Shown: positions 61,572 through 64,000 of the stretch, in pieces
Layout of the letters: each line of letters begins with the position of its first letter
Numbering within the stretch: position 1 is the stretch's first letter
NCBI RefSeq assembly: GCF_963259705.1
Contig: NC_081841.1
Span: 118,739,033-118,803,032, forward strand
Reading direction: 5' to 3'
Length of the DNA: 64,000 nt
Origin: Myotis daubentonii
Lineage: Eukaryota; Chordata; Mammalia; Chiroptera; Vespertilionidae
Notes under the pieces: generated by a model
The model's database searches: none
What the model was told of the DNA's origin: nothing
What the model saw: only the letters and a program-made list of their open reading frames with translations
Position numbers and translations under genes: made by a program

Positions 61572-64000
61572 AGCTCTGAAATGACGAGAATTCTGATAAT
61601 ATTAACAACTCCCGCTATTTTAAGTGGCGTTTCCACAAAAATGTCATTTCAAACAGGAAGAATTCCTGTTTATAGAGCTCAGAAGTTCTGTATAAAGCTT
61701 TCAAATGAGGAATGTACTGTTTATGTTTAACATTGAGACTTAATTGGCGTGCCGTTTTTTGACAGAAACAGTTTACATCCTGAAGGTTCTAGTATTCACT
61801 TCTAAGAAGTATGTCAACTTGTGGTAAAACTCTTAAAATACACAATTATATTGCCGTGAAATGAATATGAACGTGTAAGAAGCAGTAGAAACACAAGTAA
61901 ATAGAATCTAACTACATTTACTGCCGAGTTCAATTACCGAGATTACAGGTAGAAAGCTATGAAATGACGCGAATTCTGATAATATTAACGACACCGGACA
62001 TTTTATGTGGCATTTTCACAAAAATGTCATTTCAAACAGGAAGAATTCCTGTTTATAGAACTCAGAACTTTTGTTCAAGGCTTAAATGAGGAGAATACGG
62101 TTAATGTTTACAATTGAGGGTGAATTGGCATGGCGTTATTTGACTGAAACAGTTTATATCGTGAAGGTTCTAGTATACACTTCAAGGGAAAACGTCAAAT
62201 TGTGGTAAAACTCTTAAAATACACAATTATATTCCCAGAAAATGAATATGAACGTGTAAGAAGCAGTTGAAACACAAGTAAATAGAATCTAACTACATTT
62301 AGTGCTGAGTTCAATTACTGACATTAGAGGTAGAAAGCTCTGAAATGACGAGATTCTGATAATATTAACAACTCCCGCTATTTTAAGTGGCGTTTCCACA
62401 AAAATGTCATTTCAAACAGGAAGAATTCCTGTTTATAGAGCTCAGAAGTTGTGTATAAAGCTTTTAAATGAGGAGTGTACTGTTTATGTTTAACATTGAG
62501 ACTTAATTGGCCAGGCGTTTTTTGACTGAAACAGTTTATACTGTGAAGGTTCTAGTATATACTTCTTAGGAAACTGTAAAAATGTGGTGAAACTCTTAAA
62601 ATACACAATTATCTTTCAAGGAAATGATTATGAACTTGTGAAAAACTGTGGAAACACGAGTAAATAGAATCTAAATAAGTTTAATGCCGAATTCAATTAC
62701 CCAGATTACAAGTATAAAGCTCTGAAGTTTTGAGAATTCTGATAATATTAACAACCCCGGGTATTTTATGTGGCGTTTTCACAAAAATGTCATTTCAAAC
62801 AGGAAGAATTCCTGTTTATAGAGCTCAGAAGTTCTGTATAAAGCTTTCAAATGAGGAGTGTACTGTTTATGTTTAACATTGAGACTTATTTGGCGTGCCG
62901 TTTTTTGACAGAAACAGTTTACATCCTGAAGGTTCTAGTATACACTTCTAAGAAATATGTCAAATTGTGGTAAAACTCTTAGAATACACAATTATATTCC
63001 CAGAAAATGAATATGAACGTGTAAGAAGCAGTTGAAACACAAGTAAATAGAATGTACCTACATTTAGTGCTGAGTTCAATTACTGACATTAGAGGTAGAA
63101 AGCTCTGAAATGACGAGAATTCTGATAATATTAACAACTCCCGCTATTTTAAGTGGCGTTTCCACAAAAATGTCATTTCAAACAGGAAGAATTCCTGTTT
63201 ATAGAGCTCAGAAGTTGTGTATAAAGCTTTTAAATGAGGAGTGTACTGTTTATGTTTAACATTGAGACTTAATTGGCCAGGCGTTTTTTGACTGAAACAG
63301 TTTATACTGTGAAGGTTCTAGTATATACTTCTTAGGAAACTGTAAAAATGTGGTAAAACTCTTAAAATACACAATTATCTTTCAAGGAAATGATTATGAA
63401 CTTGTGAAAAACTGTTGAAACACGAATAAATAGAATCTAAATAAGTTTAATGCCGAATTCAATTACCCAGATTACAAGTATAAAGCTCTGAAGTTTTGAG
63501 AATTCTGATAATATTAACAACCCCGGGTATTTTATGTGGCGTTTTCACAAAAATGTCATTTCCAACAGGAAGAATTCCTGTTTATAGAGCTCAGAAGTTC
63601 TGTATAAAGCTTTTAAATGAGGGGTCTACTATTTATGTTTAACATTGAGACTTAATTGGCCTGGCGTTTTTTGACTGAAACAGTTTATATCCTGAAGGTT
63701 CTAGAATATACTCCTAAGAAAAATGTCAAATAGTGGTAAAACTCTTAAAATACCCAATTATATTCCAGGGAAATGAATATGAACTTGTAACAAACAGATG
63801 AAACACGAGTAAATAGAGTCTAACTCCATTTAATGCCGAGTTCATTTACCTAGACTACAGGTAGAAAGCTCTGAAATGACGCGAATTCTGATAATATTAA
63901 CAACTCCGGCTATTTTAAGTGGCGTTTTCACAAAAATGTCATTTCCAACAGGAAGAATTCCTGTTTATAGAGCTCAGAAGTTCTGTATAAAGCTTTCAAA
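61572..64000. repeat. HOR unit 31: seven-mer, truncated by window end
   Basis: Monomer starts at 61572, 61955, 62336, 62718, 63101, 63484 and 63867; the final F is cut after 134 bp. At all diagnostic positions I checked it is the same as unit 30, including ATGTCAACTTGTGG, so it is a very recent tandem duplicate. The array evidently continues beyond the window. Confidence 0.92.

Larger units (their letters stand above)
1..64000. repeat. Higher-order satellite array, ~383-bp monomer, whole window
   Basis: The entire window is head-to-tail copies of one AT-rich monomer, taken here to begin at the recurring AGCTCTGAAATGACG. Spacing between successive starts is almost always 381, 382 or 383 bp (extremes 380 and 386). 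All copies lie in the same orientation and no foreign DNA interrupts them. Six main monomer types (A-F) recur in a fixed order, giving a 2295-bp higher-order repeat with 3-, 4-, 5- and 7-monomer derivatives. I count 31 HOR units: 14 six-mers, 10 five-mers, 3 seven-mers (one cut by the edge), 1 four-mer and 3 three-mers. Neither edge of the array is in the window. Such arrays are known from eukaryotic centromeric and pericentromeric heterochromatin; that location is inferred. The satellite family is not one I recognise. Confidence 0.97.

Noticed and set aside
1..64000. CENP-B box in the monomer
   Set aside because: I looked for the TTCG...CGGG core on both strands of the reference monomers and did not find it. 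CCCCGGG in type D lacks the rest of the motif.
1..64000. CRISPR array
   Set aside because: The repeats are contiguous 383-bp monomers with no alternation of short repeats and unique spacers, and no cas genes are present.
1..64000. Transposon or retroelement insertions within the array
   Set aside because: Every monomer start follows the previous one by 380-386 bp without a gap, so there is no room for an insertion. No terminal repeats or target-site duplications are seen.

Overview
The whole window is one uninterrupted, single-orientation array of satellite DNA. It holds no recognisable gene, RNA gene, transposon or unique sequence. The basic unit is an AT-rich monomer (roughly one third G+C by eye) of about 383 bp (381-386 bp). 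I count 167 complete monomers plus one partial monomer cut off at base 64000. Neighbouring monomers differ by very roughly 10-20 % by eye. They fall into recurring types, called here A (383 bp), B (381), C (382), D (383), E (383), F (383) and a singleton G (383). The types follow each other in the fixed order A-B-C-D-E-F, giving a 2295-bp higher-order repeat (HOR). Copies of the HOR are almost identical to each other. This two-level structure is typical of centromeric or pericentromeric heterochromatin in eukaryotes, so the window is almost certainly from a eukaryotic chromosome. I do not recognise the satellite family and cannot name the species.

Layout. 1-16829 is irregular: six-mers, two five-mers, and a rearranged patch (9948-14534) of three- and four-monomer units joined by hybrid monomers. 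It contains a 6120-bp and a 2675-bp segmental duplication. 14535-28304 is the most regular part: six consecutive 2295-bp six-mers, the first starting with an F/A hybrid. 28305-40921 alternates five-mers carrying a D/E fusion with one seven-mer and one six-mer. 40922-53159 is largely a 6502-bp block (six-mer, six-mer, five-mer) present twice. 53160-64000 has five-mers, one three-mer, and two tandem copies of a 2678-bp seven-mer, the second truncated by the window edge.

How it works together. Every change of HOR length is explained by a hybrid monomer that begins as one type and ends as another, in register, with the junction in a stretch shared by both types. That is the footprint of unequal homologous crossover or gene conversion between misaligned HOR copies. 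Shared private variants let several duplications be dated relative to one another. Nearly every monomer carries a 21-bp interrupted palindrome, plus a longer-range 9-bp inverted repeat around it. These are the only candidate protein-binding or structural elements I can see. The longest open frames (70 codons, minus strand) are chance openings in two copies of one monomer and are not genes.
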